A DNA stretch of 35,309 bases from an uncultured Pseudomonadota bacterium. GTDB lineage: Bacteria; Desulfobacterota; Binatia; Binatales; Binataceae. The stretch lies in NCBI GenBank assembly GCA_937889395.1, contig CALAOW010000078.1, positions 1 to 35,309 of the forward strand, written 5' to 3'. Position numbers and translations under genes: made by a program. The notes beneath the pieces are model-generated. The model was not told the DNA's origin. It saw nothing but the letters and a program-made list of their open reading frames with translations, and ran no database searches. Below are positions 23,684 to 32,495 of this stretch, piece after piece; the stretch's first letter is position 1, and each line of letters begins with the position of its first letter.

Positions 23684-24474
23684 GCCGCCCGGATTGGGAG
23701 CGCTGCGGCGCTGGCGCTCTTGAGTTCGTCGCGGCTGGTGCCCAACTGCTTGAGCAATGGAAGGACTGCCCGCGTGAAGAACAGGCGTGGACTGATCCCG
23801 CCGCCGCCGATTCTGAGGTTTTCGTGATAATTCGGGATCAGACCGTCACCCGGCATCTTGAAATTCGCGATCACGTGCGCGAGATCCGCCAGCGTGCCGA
23901 TACGGTCTTCGGCCATCTCGATCGCGATCATCTCGCGGTAGAACCCGGCGTGGGCGGCCTCGTCGCGGCTGACCAGAAAGAAAATTGCCTCGAGCGTCGG
24001 GTCTTTTTCGAGTTCCGCGCGATCCTTTTGCGCGCGATAGGCGAGATAGGTCGCCGCTTCCTGCAGCGCTCCGTAGCAACTCATCCGGCGCTGCGTCGCG
24101 AACGGAAGTTTCCACGAGCGCGAGAATACGTCGGTCTCCAACTTGTCGAATTGCTCCTGCGTGCGCAGCCCGGAGCGAAGCAGATACTCGCGGAACACGA
24201 GTCCATGGCGCGATTCCTCGTAGCTCCACGCAGTCTGAAACCATGAGAGCCCAAACACGCCGCGCAACAGTTTGGTACCGGCCGCGGTGTAGTCCGGCAA
24301 GTACATCTCCTCGGCGCAATACGTCTCGATGCGAATCGCGCGTTCCTCGGTATTGGCGCGGGGAGAAAGCTTGTCCCACGGGACATCCTCGAAGAGATTC
24401 CAGCGGCGCTTGCGCTCCGCAGTCTCGAAGAAATCCATATAGGCGCGGTAGAATTTGTCTTTGGGGATCATCAA
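23677..24474 (-). CDS. Acyl-ACP desaturase family di-iron protein
   Basis: 265 residues. The soluble di-iron carboxylate pattern is complete: a Glu in CAEEMYLPDY (about residue 55), the first ExxH in SYEESRHG, a second Glu in ALQEAATYLA and the second ExxH in SRDEAAHAGFYREM. Motif spacing and the YRAYMDFFETAERKRRWN start match the acyl-[ACP] desaturase family (plant stearoyl-ACP desaturase, mycobacterial DesA1/DesA2) more than the R2 ribonucleotide reductase family. It would introduce a double bond into an ACP-bound acyl chain using O2 and reduced ferredoxin. It is shorter than plant enzymes (~360) because N- and C-terminal segments are absent. The neighbouring gene encodes a DUF2333 membrane protein. 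Its 3' end lies in a tandem 16-base repeat. Confidence 0.85.
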   Translation of the reverse strand: MMIPKDKFYRAYMDFFETAERKRRWNLFEDVPWDKLSPRANTEERAIRIETYCAEEMYLPDYTAAGTKLLRGVFGLSWFQTAWSYEESRHGLVFREYLLRSGLRTQEQFDKLETDVFSRSWKLPFATQRRMSCYGALQEAATYLAYRAQKDRAELEKDPTLEAIFFLVSRDEAAHAGFYREMIAIEMAEDRIGTLADLAHVIANFKMPGDGLIPNYHENLRIGGGGISPRLFFTRAVLPLLKQLGTSRDELKSASAAALPIRAAS

Positions 24475-24506
24475 GCAGAGCTACGAAACCAAGCTTAACA
24501 CGCATG

Positions 24507-24519
24507 AGGTTCATAACCT
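24507..24519. promoter_or_regulatory. Small inverted repeat AGGTT-CAT-AACCT upstream of the desaturase
   Basis: A 5+3+5 palindrome lies about 35 bases before the desaturase ATG, where an operator for a TetR-type lipid regulator would be expected. The arms are short and no copy is seen elsewhere, so chance is possible. Confidence 0.25.
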
Positions 24520-24539
24520 AACCGAAGGTGTTGCTTATG

Positions 24540-24565
24540 GAACAAAGCTCAATAACTTGAGCTCA
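24540..24565 (-). terminator. Hairpin terminator after the D,D-carboxypeptidase
   Basis: On the minus strand the stop TGA overlaps a stem AGCTCAA-GTTA-TTGAGCT (positions 24563-24546) that is followed by TTTGTT. The stem is short and AT-rich, so termination is probably partial. Confidence 0.45.
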
Positions 24566-25819
24566 GAAAATATTTAATAGACGTTTAGTCAGCGAGGCTT
24601 TCTTGGCGATATCGGAAGGCGCCAGCAACGCGATCGTGGCCACCGATTTGCCGCCAGCGGTCACATTAGCCGTGCCGATCTGCTGGCCGGCCTTGACGGG
24701 AGCTTCGATCGACGGCGGCAGATTGTAATCGACCTTGATCGCGTTGTTCGCATCGCCACGCTTGACGAAGACGCCTGCATCGCCGCCCCAAACCGGCTTG
24801 ATGCTGGCAGTTTCGGCGTCGGCCACCGCAACGGATTGCGCGACCGGCATGCCTTTCTTTGCGACCGAATGCATCTCGTAGTTGAGAAATCCCTGCGAAA
24901 GCATCTCGGCCGCTTCCTTGAAATTCGTCAACTTGTGCTGGCTGCCGAGCACAACCGCGACGAGCCTCAGGCCGCCGCGTTTTGCGGTTGCGACCACGTT
25001 GAATCCTGCCTTGTCATAGAATCCGGTCTTGAGGCCGTCGCATCCCGAATACGTCCGCACCAGGTGATTGGTGTTGCGCAGCTCGAAGGTTCCGGCGCGA
25101 AACGGCGCGGTGTCGATCGACGACCATCGGGTCACGTCGGGATATTTCAGCATCTCGCGCGCGAGAATTGCCTGGTCGTAGGCACTGGCGACGTCGGCCG
25201 ATTGTCCCCGCGCGGGTGGCAGACCGTGAACCGAATAGTAGTGCGAGTCCTTCATCCCGAGCGCGGCGGCCTTCTGGTTCATCATCACTACAAATGCATC
25301 AGTCGAGCCCGCGATATATTCGGCGACCGCCACCACCGCGTCGTTGGCCGAGTGCACGACAACAGCCTTCATCATGTCGTCGAGGGAAAACGTCTCCCCC
25401 TCCTTGAGATAGACTTGCGAACCGCCCATCTCGGCCGCTTTGCGCGAGGTGGTGACATTGTCGGTGAGCTTGAGCGAGCCGTCGTGGATTTTTTCGGCGA
25501 CGATCAGCATCAGCATCATCTTGGCCAGCGACGCAGTCGGCCACGGTGTGTGATCGTTGGCCTCGAAGATGACTGTGCCGGTGACGGGTTCGAGCACGCA
25601 GGCCTCGGTGTAAGGACCTTGCAGCCCCGCCTTCGACTCGCTGGCGGCGCTCTCCTCTTCGGCGGGCGTTTTGCTGGCGGCGGCATGATGGCGGCGCGCG
25701 GCCAAGGCAGTGTGCGAAGACGTCAACGCGGCGAGCGCAACGGTCACGGCGATCAATCTAAATTTTCGGCTAACGATAATTCCGGCGAGCGATTCTCCGG
25801 ATACTGAAAAAGCTTTCAT
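24563..25819 (-). CDS. D-alanyl-D-alanine carboxypeptidase, PBP5/6 type (S11 family)
   Basis: 418 residues from ATG 25819, chosen because GGAGG sits seven bases before it. A long signal peptide ends near LAARRHH. The penicillin-binding motifs are in order: SLAK (Ser nucleophile and Lys base, in PTASLAKMMLM), SAN (VVHSANDAVVA) and KTG (CDGLKTGFYDKAG). A beta-rich PBP5 C-terminal domain follows, and the last residues (IAKKASLTKRLLNIF) form an amphipathic helix that would hold the enzyme on the outer face of the inner membrane. It trims the terminal D-Ala of peptidoglycan pentapeptides. It is the last gene of the gshA-gspC-GNAT run, with a 95-base gap from the GNAT and a weak terminator hairpin after it. 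Confidence 0.92.
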   Translation of the reverse strand: MKAFSVSGESLAGIIVSRKFRLIAVTVALAALTSSHTALAARRHHAAASKTPAEEESAASESKAGLQGPYTEACVLEPVTGTVIFEANDHTPWPTASLAKMMLMLIVAEKIHDGSLKLTDNVTTSRKAAEMGGSQVYLKEGETFSLDDMMKAVVVHSANDAVVAVAEYIAGSTDAFVVMMNQKAAALGMKDSHYYSVHGLPPARGQSADVASAYDQAILAREMLKYPDVTRWSSIDTAPFRAGTFELRNTNHLVRTYSGCDGLKTGFYDKAGFNVVATAKRGGLRLVAVVLGSQHKLTNFKEAAEMLSQGFLNYEMHSVAKKGMPVAQSVAVADAETASIKPVWGGDAGVFVKRGDANNAIKVDYNLPPSIEAPVKAGQQIGTANVTAGGKSVATIALLAPSDIAKKASLTKRLLNIF

Positions 25820-25914
25820 CACACCACCTCCCCAACACATCGAAACAACAAAAGAATAGTAGCCAACAACTCGCGCTGCGGCGAGCGCCCAGGAGCCGCG
25901 GGATGATTTTTTGG

Positions 25915-26988
25915 TCAGAAGCGGTCGGCGGTCCAGAACAAGGATCGCGAATCGGTGAAGATTTCGAACGCGCGCGCTGACGCGGCCTGGGCAGCCATCG
26001 CGAACCGCATCGCGAGTTTGTCAGGCGCAAGAACTCGCCACATGTAAAAGTTGTCGGTGTGATGCGCGACGGGGCAGCCCGCGCCGTCCAGTGCTCTTTC
26101 GAGTGCAGGATCGTGCGCGGTATGCGTGACGAGAGCCGACGGCGCGGCGGGCGTGGAAGCGCTGCGGAGCAGGGCGGCTCGCCGATGATCCCCGGTGCGC
26201 TGGCTTGTGACCGGCGCGCCGGATGCCTCCTCGCCGAGGCACTTGAACGTCGCGAGCATCGCGTCAACCCCGACCGCGCCGGCAACGTAGCCGTATTCCA
26301 TCACCATCGAAAGGCCGTAGAAGCGCGTCACCCGCGCGTACGCCGCGATTCGTCCGCCATCGCGACACACCACGAAATATTCCTCGGAGCCTTCGCCGGA
26401 ATGGAGCGGCTGATTGCCGGCGAATTTGAGATTCGCGCGCCATGCGGCGTCGTCGCGGACCGCGGTGACATTGAATCGACCGCTGTAGCTGCGATGAATC
26501 GCGGCAACTTCGGCAAGGTCGCGCGCAATCTCGAAACTGTCGATGACGAAACGATCGGGGGCATTCAGTGAAGCGGCGCCCGCCAGGATGCTGAACTTGC
26601 GCTCGATCTCACGCCATCCGAATTGGTTGTAGAAGGTCAGGCGCTCCGCGAACAGCAAGGATACTTCGAAGCCCTCGCGCACCATGGTATCGACCGCCAG
26701 GCGCATCAAGGCCGAGGCGACGCCGTTGTGCCGATACTCCTCGAGCGTGAAGACGGAGCCGATGCCGCCCATCGGAACCGATTGCCCGTCGAGATTGATG
26801 GCGCGGTCGAAAATCTGGACGGTCGAAACCAGTTGGCCGCCATCGCGCGCGACCAGGCACAACGCATCGCGAAAGCCGGGATCGTTATGGTTGTAGCGGG
26901 CGAAAAATTCGCCGTGGTCGTTGTACCACTGTCCGAGCAGGTCGAGCACCTCGTCACGCTCGCCGTGATGCGCGGCTCGGACTTCCAT
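25915..26988 (-). CDS. Eis-like GNAT N-acetyltransferase
   Basis: 357 residues. The first half is a GNAT fold: VSTVQIFDRAINLDGQSVPMGGIGSVFTLEEYRHNGVASALMRLAVDTM holds the acetyl-CoA pyrophosphate loop in the R-x-x-G-V-A form, and FAERLTFYNQFGWREIERKF the following beta-bulge with Tyr-Asn. Residues from about 150 continue with a second, degenerate GNAT-like half, as in Eis proteins, but the sterol-carrier-like C-terminal domain of mycobacterial Eis is short or missing. Such enzymes acetylate amines on small molecules or proteins; the substrate here is unknown. It starts three bases after the gspC stop, so it is translated from the same transcript. Confidence 0.8.
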   Translation of the reverse strand: MEVRAAHHGERDEVLDLLGQWYNDHGEFFARYNHNDPGFRDALCLVARDGGQLVSTVQIFDRAINLDGQSVPMGGIGSVFTLEEYRHNGVASALMRLAVDTMVREGFEVSLLFAERLTFYNQFGWREIERKFSILAGAASLNAPDRFVIDSFEIARDLAEVAAIHRSYSGRFNVTAVRDDAAWRANLKFAGNQPLHSGEGSEEYFVVCRDGGRIAAYARVTRFYGLSMVMEYGYVAGAVGVDAMLATFKCLGEEASGAPVTSQRTGDHRRAALLRSASTPAAPSALVTHTAHDPALERALDGAGCPVAHHTDNFYMWRVLAPDKLAMRFAMAAQAASARAFEIFTDSRSLFWTADRF

Positions 26989-26991
26989 CGC

Positions 26992-27948
26992 TCAGCGGAG
27001 GTCGAGATGAACCGAGGTTGGAGCTCCGCCGCGATTGATTGTGAGATCGAGCGCCGACTGGGTCCTCATCGATTGCATCAGGCCCAATGCCTGCATTGGA
27101 TTGGTGACGGGCTTTCCGTCGATCGAGGTCACCAAGTCGCCGTTCTGCAGGCCGAGTTGGTCGAAGACGGAGCCCGACGCGACCTCGGAGATTGAGAAGC
27201 CGTCGGTCTTGCCGTTGACGAAATGGGGCAACGCGCGCATCTGCGAGAAGAACTGCGCAGGATTTTGCATCGTCTGCTGAACTTCGGCGCGGCTGGCCTC
27301 GAATTTTCCGGGGCCGAGCTTCTTGATCGCGACTTTGCTGTTCTTGGCGTTGCTGTTGTCGTTGTCATCACCGCCCGCAAGACGACCAATTCCGTGCAGT
27401 CTGCCCCGCATGGCAGCGGGAAAGCCTCTGGGCCGGGGCGACCTGGTCGCCCTGCTCAAAGCGGAAGGCGGCGCTTCGGGAATGTCCGAGGCCGGAATCT
27501 CGATGGCGATGCGATGACCGTCGCGGTCGATGATCGCACGGTTGGTTTCGACGCTTACGAGCTTGCCCGCATCCGGGATATCCTCTCCTACCTGGTAGAG
27601 CGATTCGTTGTTGGCTTGATCCTCGATGATCGCGTACGGTTTCGATTTGCTCTGTTGCGAAGTGCCGATCAGCTTCAGGTGCAGATCCTCTTCCACCACC
27701 GGCGCGGGTCCGCTCTCCTGCGGGACCTCGTTGAAGATGTCGCGCTTGACGATTGCGTCGTAGTAGGCGCGCGCGCGCAGGCCGCCTGCGGCCTTCGGCG
27801 CGGCCGACGACACGGCCGGAGCGGCGGGCTCCTTTGAAACGGCGTGCTCGATGATGTCCCGCACGCACATAGCCGATACGATCGCCAGTGCTCCGACCAG
27901 GACGAAGTTCAGAATCGTGACGTGGAGTTGTGTGAACTTGATTTCCAT
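26992..27948 (-). CDS. gspC: Type II secretion system protein C, orphan
   Basis: 318 residues. It has a short cytoplasmic start, one membrane helix (ILNFVLVGALAIVSAMCV), a linker, then the HR domain (YDAIVKRDIFNEVP, LHLKLIGTSQQSKSKPYAIIEDQANNESLYQVGEDI), which contacts the GspD secretin. The C-terminal PDZ domain begins near residue 235 (GFSISEVASGSVFDQLGLQNGDLVTSIDGKPV) and helps select substrates. The order matches GspC and the length fits. No gspD, gspE or pseudopilin gene lies nearby; instead it starts right after the gshA stop and precedes a GNAT by three bases. It is either a displaced component of a type II system encoded elsewhere or a stand-alone PDZ protein. A basic Arg/Pro stretch (about 165-185) between the domains is unusual. 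Confidence 0.85.
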   Translation of the reverse strand: MEIKFTQLHVTILNFVLVGALAIVSAMCVRDIIEHAVSKEPAAPAVSSAAPKAAGGLRARAYYDAIVKRDIFNEVPQESGPAPVVEEDLHLKLIGTSQQSKSKPYAIIEDQANNESLYQVGEDIPDAGKLVSVETNRAIIDRDGHRIAIEIPASDIPEAPPSALSRATRSPRPRGFPAAMRGRLHGIGRLAGGDDNDNSNAKNSKVAIKKLGPGKFEASRAEVQQTMQNPAQFFSQMRALPHFVNGKTDGFSISEVASGSVFDQLGLQNGDLVTSIDGKPVTNPMQALGLMQSMRTQSALDLTINRGGAPTSVHLDLR

Positions 27949-29313
27949 TTACAGGATCGATTCAGCCTCGTAAGCGCATCCTTTGACTAGACGGCCAACG
28001 TCGTAGTTCCATTCACCCTTCCAGCGGCTGATCACAAGGCTGGCCTGGCTGTGACCGTCGCGGACCAGGTCCATCAGGCGCAACAGGTAGATGCTCTCAT
28101 CCTGACCGCTTTTGTTCAATGCCCGCTGGCGCTCGAGTCCCGTGGCCGCGATCTGCAGCAACTCGTAGCCGAGCGCCTGCAGCTTGATTTTTCCGACACG
28201 CGCGTCGAGGCCGTTCTTATGCGCGGCGTCCGTGATTTCGAGCCGCTGGCGATAGCTCCATCCCTTGACCAGGTCCCACGCCGCCTCGATGCAATCGTCG
28301 TTGTAAAGCGTGCCCTTGAGCAGTGCGGGCAACGCGAGCATGAATTGCGGCGGCTGGCTGTCGGCGGTGCGCACCTCGACGTATTGCTTGAGGCGGACCT
28401 CGGTAAAAATCGTGGTCAGATGATTGGTCCAGTCGTCAACGGTGGCGCGCTCGCGGCCGTATCCGCGCGCGAGATATTGGCGGAACGTGAGGCCCGGCGG
28501 CTGGGTGAGATCGATGTACTCATGATTGCGAATCAGGAAGTACATCGGCACATCGAGCGCGTACTCGGCGTAATCCTCGAACGAACAATCGCCGCGAAAC
28601 ACGAACTCCGGAACCCCGCTGCGTTGGTTGTCGGTGTCGGTCCAGATGTGTCCGCGGAAGCTGTGATAGCCGTTGAGGCCGCCGTCGCTCAGCGGTGAGT
28701 TGGCGAAGATCGCGTAGAGCAGCGGCACGATGCCCATGCTGACGCGCAGCTTGCGAATCGCGTCCGCCTCGTCGCAATAGTCCAGGTTGGCCTGCACGCC
28801 CGCGGTCTGCTTCATCATCCGCTGGCCGAGCGTCCCCATCCGCGCCATGTACGGGTACATGATGCGGTAGCGGACCTTCGGCAGCAGTTCGATCTGATCG
28901 ATGCGGCTTAAAGGCTGCATCCCCAGTCCAAGCACCGTCGCCCCGATCTGGCTGCTTATATCGATTACTTGTCGCACGTGGAGCGCAAACTCAGCGTAGG
29001 CGCAGTGGATGGTGTCGCACTGCTCGCCGGACAACTCGATCTGGCCGCCCGGCTCCAGTGTGATCGCCGCGCGTTCACCCTTGAGCGCCATGATGTGGCC
29101 GTGCTCGTCTTCAGGCTCGAAGCCGAAGCTGGCCGCCATCCGGCGCAGCAGGTCTTCGACGCCGCCGGGACCGGAATAGGGTATGGCGGTGCAGTCGGCG
29201 GTGCGGACGGCGACTTTCTCGTACTCAGTGCCGATCCGCCATCGTTCGCGTGGCTTGCCGCCTTGCTGGAAGTAACGGATTAGATCCTCTTTCTTTTCGA
29301 GCAACTCACTCAT
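27949..29313 (-). CDS. gshA: Glutamate-cysteine ligase, GCS2/plant type
   Basis: 454 residues, the length of the alphaproteobacterial/plant form, not the E. coli one. It joins glutamate and cysteine with ATP, the first step of glutathione synthesis. Signature parts are WRIGTEYEKVAV near the start, LEPGGQIELSGEQ (metal and glutamate binding), MKQTAGVQANLDYCDE and the long VPEFVFRGDCSFEDYAEYALDVPMYFL block typical of the family. gshB is not in the window. It is the first gene of the run gshA-gspC-GNAT and its stop abuts the gspC ATG without a gap. The divergent region toward glpK carries a TATAAT. Confidence 0.93.
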   Translation of the reverse strand: MSELLEKKEDLIRYFQQGGKPRERWRIGTEYEKVAVRTADCTAIPYSGPGGVEDLLRRMAASFGFEPEDEHGHIMALKGERAAITLEPGGQIELSGEQCDTIHCAYAEFALHVRQVIDISSQIGATVLGLGMQPLSRIDQIELLPKVRYRIMYPYMARMGTLGQRMMKQTAGVQANLDYCDEADAIRKLRVSMGIVPLLYAIFANSPLSDGGLNGYHSFRGHIWTDTDNQRSGVPEFVFRGDCSFEDYAEYALDVPMYFLIRNHEYIDLTQPPGLTFRQYLARGYGRERATVDDWTNHLTTIFTEVRLKQYVEVRTADSQPPQFMLALPALLKGTLYNDDCIEAAWDLVKGWSYRQRLEITDAAHKNGLDARVGKIKLQALGYELLQIAATGLERQRALNKSGQDESIYLLRLMDLVRDGHSQASLVISRWKGEWNYDVGRLVKGCAYEAESIL

Positions 29314-29362
29314 GAATCAAATCCAATCGCGACTCCCTGAAAAGAGGCTCCGCCAAGCGCGT

Positions 29363-29368
29363 ATAATG
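29363..29368 (+). promoter_or_regulatory. TATAAT -10 element upstream of glpK
   Basis: A perfect TATAAT in the gshA/glpK divergent region, oriented to glpK, would give a leader of about 115 bases. No clear TTGACA is found 17 bases upstream. Confidence 0.4.
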
Positions 29369-29490
29369 GCCTCAGCAAACATGCGAGGCAAGCACAAAGC
29401 GGGCAGTGGGCCGGGCCGTGGGCGCCACCGGCGCACGGGTATTTATGAAATTCGCGCGCGCGTGTAACAGTGACACGAGAGAAAACGGCG

Positions 29491-30993
29491 ATGCCTGAGA
29501 TGATACTTGCGATCGACCAGGGAACCACGGGCACGACGGTTTTCGTCGTCGATGGCCGCGGCCGCATCCGCGGCCGAGCTTACGCCGAAATCAGGCAGTA
29601 CTATCCGAAACCGGGATGGGTCGAGCATGACCCCGAGGAAATTTACCGCTCGGTCGTCGCGCTTTCGAAAAAAGCGATCGCCGCCGCGAAGGTGCCCGCC
29701 GCCGCGATCGCCGGAATCGGCATCACCAATCAACGTGAGACTTTCGTGGTATGGGAGCGGAGCAGCGGCCGCCCGATCGATCGCGCGATCGTATGGCAAT
29801 GCCGCCGCAGCGCCGCTATCTGCGACGCTTTACGCGAGCGCGAGCCCGAAGTCGCGCGGCGGACGGGCCTGGTCATCGATCCCTACTTCTCGGGCACGAA
29901 GCTCAAATGGCTGCTCGACCAAAAGCCCGAAATCCGCAAGCGGGGCGGGCGCGGCGAGCTGTGCTTCGGCACGATCGACACCTGGCTGGTGCATAAATTG
30001 TCCCGCGGCGCGGAGTTCGTGACCGATTACACCAACGCGTCGAGAACGATGATGTTCAATCTGGCGCGCGGGGAATGGGACGACGAGATGCTCGCGATGC
30101 TGGGGGTTCCGCGCGAGATGTTGCCGCGCCCCGCAAGTTCGCGAGGCCCGCTGGCCGAGACGGCGCCGGGCACGATCGCAGCGCATGCGATTCCAATCGC
30201 GGCGGTAATCGGCGATCAGCAATCCGCGCTCTACGGGCAGGGCGCGGTCGCGGCGGGCGACTCGAAGGCAACCTATGGGACGGGAGCGTTCCTGCTGATG
30301 AACACCGGCGACCAGATCGTGCCGTCGAAGAATCGGTTGCTCACGACAGCCGCACTCGGTCCCGCCGGCGAGCCCGCGTACGCGCTCGAGGGTTCCGTGT
30401 TTATCGCGGGCGCGGCCGTGCAATGGCTTCGCGACGGCCTGAAGCTGGTGCGCAGGGCCGCGGATACAGATGGCCAGGCGCGCGCGAGTCTTGCGAAAAA
30501 TAAGGATCGCACGCATCCCTACGTGGTGCCGGCGTTCGTTGGACTCGGCGCGCCGCATTGGGACGCATCCGCCAGGGGCGCGATCGTGGGAATCACCCGC
30601 GGCACGACCGGCGCCGATATCGTGCGCGCGACGCTCGACAGTATCGCCTACCAGGTGCGCGATGTGATCGTTGCGATGGAATCCGACATCGGCCGTCCGA
30701 TGAGCGAGCTGCGCGCCGACGGCGGCGCCACCGCCAATCGCTACCTGATGCAGTTCCAGGCCGATATCCTTGATAAGCCGGTCCGGCGCGCGAAGATCGC
30801 CGAGACCACCGCGATGGGCGCGGCGATGCTCGCGGGCCTGGCCATGGGAGTCTGGAAATCACCGGATGAGTTGCACGCGATCGTCGAGGGAGCGAAAGTG
30901 TTCAATCCGGAAATGCAAACCGCCGAGCGTGAACAATTGCTCGCCGGATGGCGCGACGCGGTCGCGCGCGTGTTCACGAAGCCGTCGGATTGA
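29491..30993 (+). CDS. glpK: Glycerol kinase
   Basis: 500 residues, the usual length. It phosphorylates glycerol to sn-glycerol 3-phosphate with ATP in the cytoplasm. Family motifs: the N-terminal phosphate loop DQGTTGTTVFVVD, GWVEHDPEEIY, ITNQRETFVVW (glycerol contacts Arg and Glu), the catalytic Asp region IGDQQSALYGQGAV, and YGTGAFLLMNTGD. ATG 29491 is used, with a GAGAG site about nine bases before; a GTG at 29470 and an ATG at 29500 are also in frame. No glpF or glpD is adjacent; a GNAT follows after 18 bases. Other FGGY kinases are less likely because the glycerol-site motifs are intact. Confidence 0.94.
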   Translation: MPEMILAIDQGTTGTTVFVVDGRGRIRGRAYAEIRQYYPKPGWVEHDPEEIYRSVVALSKKAIAAAKVPAAAIAGIGITNQRETFVVWERSSGRPIDRAIVWQCRRSAAICDALREREPEVARRTGLVIDPYFSGTKLKWLLDQKPEIRKRGGRGELCFGTIDTWLVHKLSRGAEFVTDYTNASRTMMFNLARGEWDDEMLAMLGVPREMLPRPASSRGPLAETAPGTIAAHAIPIAAVIGDQQSALYGQGAVAAGDSKATYGTGAFLLMNTGDQIVPSKNRLLTTAALGPAGEPAYALEGSVFIAGAAVQWLRDGLKLVRRAADTDGQARASLAKNKDRTHPYVVPAFVGLGAPHWDASARGAIVGITRGTTGADIVRATLDSIAYQVRDVIVAMESDIGRPMSELRADGGATANRYLMQFQADILDKPVRRAKIAETTAMGAAMLAGLAMGVWKSPDELHAIVEGAKVFNPEMQTAEREQLLAGWRDAVARVFTKPSD

Positions 30994-31011
30994 ATCGAGG
31001 TAAAAAAAGAA

Positions 31012-31650
31012 ATGCCTGAAAATGGAAAGCCGATCGTTACTATCCTGTACCCCGAGCAGCACGAGCAGGCCGCCGTCTCGCTCGGCCGCGCCTTCATCAA
31101 CGATCCGGCCTTCAAGGCGATCCTTCCGGATATTACCGAGCCGGTCGCGCGCGCCGAACATCTGGCGGACTTGTTTCGCGCGCAGCTGGCCATAGCGCGC
31201 CGCACCGGACAGCCGGTCTTCGGCGTGGTCTATAACGGACGCGTCGTTGCAGCCGCGATGACCGAAGGTGTGGGCCATTCAGGCGCGCTTGGGTTGATCG
31301 CCGCCGGGCTGCCACAGTTGCCGCGACTGGTCCGCGGGGTCGGATGGGGCGGAATGATCCGCGCGATGAATATTGTCAGCGTGCTCGCAAAGCACCATCC
31401 CAAGGAGCCGCATCTGTATCTGCAAACCCTCGGGGTCGATCCGGCTTTTCAGGGCAAGGGCTACGGAAAGGCGTTGCTCGACCGACTCGCGCTGGAGGCA
31501 CGGGTGCGGCCTGAAATAGCCGGCGTTTACCTCGAGACCGGGACCGAAGCCAACGTCGCGTTCTACAGTTCCAAGGGCTACGAAATCCTGGGCGAGCTGT
31601 ACCCGATAGGCGTCAAGCAGTGGCAGATGTACCAGCGCAAGCGCCCGTAG
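31012..31650 (+). CDS. GNAT family N-acetyltransferase
   Basis: 212 residues with a GAGG site before ATG 31012. The acetyl-CoA binding motif A is clear: LYLQTLGVDPAFQGKGYGKALLDRLA, with the Q-G-K-G-Y-G loop, followed by the IAGVYLETGTEANVAFYSSKGYEILGE beta-bulge with Asn and Tyr. The N-terminal half has an FINDPAFKAILPD segment seen in GNATs that act on small amines. The substrate is unknown. It sits 18 bases after glpK on the same strand, so they are probably co-transcribed, and its end lies beside the convergent small OB-like protein. Confidence 0.85.
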   Translation: MPENGKPIVTILYPEQHEQAAVSLGRAFINDPAFKAILPDITEPVARAEHLADLFRAQLAIARRTGQPVFGVVYNGRVVAAAMTEGVGHSGALGLIAAGLPQLPRLVRGVGWGGMIRAMNIVSVLAKHHPKEPHLYLQTLGVDPAFQGKGYGKALLDRLALEARVRPEIAGVYLETGTEANVAFYSSKGYEILGELYPIGVKQWQMYQRKRP

Positions 31651-31651
31651 G

Positions 31652-31954
31652 TCACGATGCGGCGTCGCGCGGATGGATGGTCGTGATGCGCAGTCCCCTG
31701 GAGGTCCAGCCGACATCGAAGCCGACGATGTCGCCTTCGCGAATCAGGTCGATCCCCGGCATCGTGCCGCCAATTGGTGCGCCCACTACAGCCACGAATG
31801 GAAACTCAAAGGGGATTTCCTTGCCGCTATGCGAGCGCACCACGCCACAGCCGCGCGCGCGGTCGAGCTTGAGAATCATCCCCTGGTAGAAATTTCCGGG
31901 AAAGCGCTCGCTGTCATACTCGTTTTCGTTGGCCACGACCCTATCCAGTAGCAT
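31652..31954 (-). CDS. Small OB-fold (cold-shock-like) protein
   Basis: 100 residues. After a 30-residue start the chain reads KLDRARGCGVVRSHSGKEIPFEFPFVAVVG and IREGDIVGFDVGWTSRGLRITTIHP. The pattern of a G-V strand, a K-x-IPF-F strand, then EGD-VxFDVG resembles the cold-shock OB barrel, but the RNA-binding aromatic motifs RNP1 and RNP2 are not conserved in order. It may be a degenerate cold-shock domain or another small OB protein; no reliable family name. Its stop lies one base from the end of the convergent GNAT. Confidence 0.5.
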   Translation of the reverse strand: MLLDRVVANENEYDSERFPGNFYQGMILKLDRARGCGVVRSHSGKEIPFEFPFVAVVGAPIGGTMPGIDLIREGDIVGFDVGWTSRGLRITTIHPRDAAS

Positions 31955-32026
31955 CCCACGGCGCCGCGCAAAAGCGGCAATCGCGAACCCGTCCGGAGCG
32001 CGCCCGGCAGCAGGCGTCCGCGGCGG

Positions 32027-32314
32027 CTACGGCATCGACATGCAGATTTGCAATTCGCTGAGCGCGTTGTCGATGAATCCGACCGCGTTGGCTTTATGCC
32101 CTCGGAAGTCACTTGCGGCCTCGGCCTGTAGTACGTAGCGTGCATGCTGTAGCTCACTCATCGCTTGTGAGATTGCAGGATGGCTGCCGGGCGGAGGTCC
32201 GGGGGGAGGACCGTAATAGCCGGCGCCGCTGTACGCCGGCCCCTGCATACAGGCGGCACAGGTCAACAAAACTCCGAAGATGACGCCGCTGGCGAAACAT
32301 AATCCTTTGACCAT
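32027..32314 (-). CDS. Small exported helical protein, possible lipoprotein
   Basis: 95 residues with a good AAGGAGT ribosome site eight bases before the ATG. The signal peptide ends in LLTCAAC, a weak lipobox with two possible cysteines. A Pro/Gly/Tyr linker (YYGPPPGPPPG) follows, then a helical hairpin of about 45 residues with the spacing SELQHARYVLQAEAASDFRGHK and FIDNALSELQ. This His/Asp-containing helix-turn-helix resembles the short repeats of small periplasmic metal-binding (SmbP-like) proteins. The likeness is loose and metal binding is only a suggestion. Confidence 0.55.
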   Translation of the reverse strand: MVKGLCFASGVIFGVLLTCAACMQGPAYSGAGYYGPPPGPPPGSHPAISQAMSELQHARYVLQAEAASDFRGHKANAVGFIDNALSELQICMSMP

Positions 32315-32495
32315 TGGAATACTCCTTAATCGCGCCGCAATTTAGCACAGCCGGCATTGGATCGCATCGACGATAGCGGGTCCGGCGTGCCGACCGGTGG
32401 TGTTGTGATTGACACGCGGGCAATCCCGGCGAAGCGTTCCATATCCCGGTCAAAGCCGATAAGTTCTAAGATGGTCATCTGAGCGGAATTTGAGA

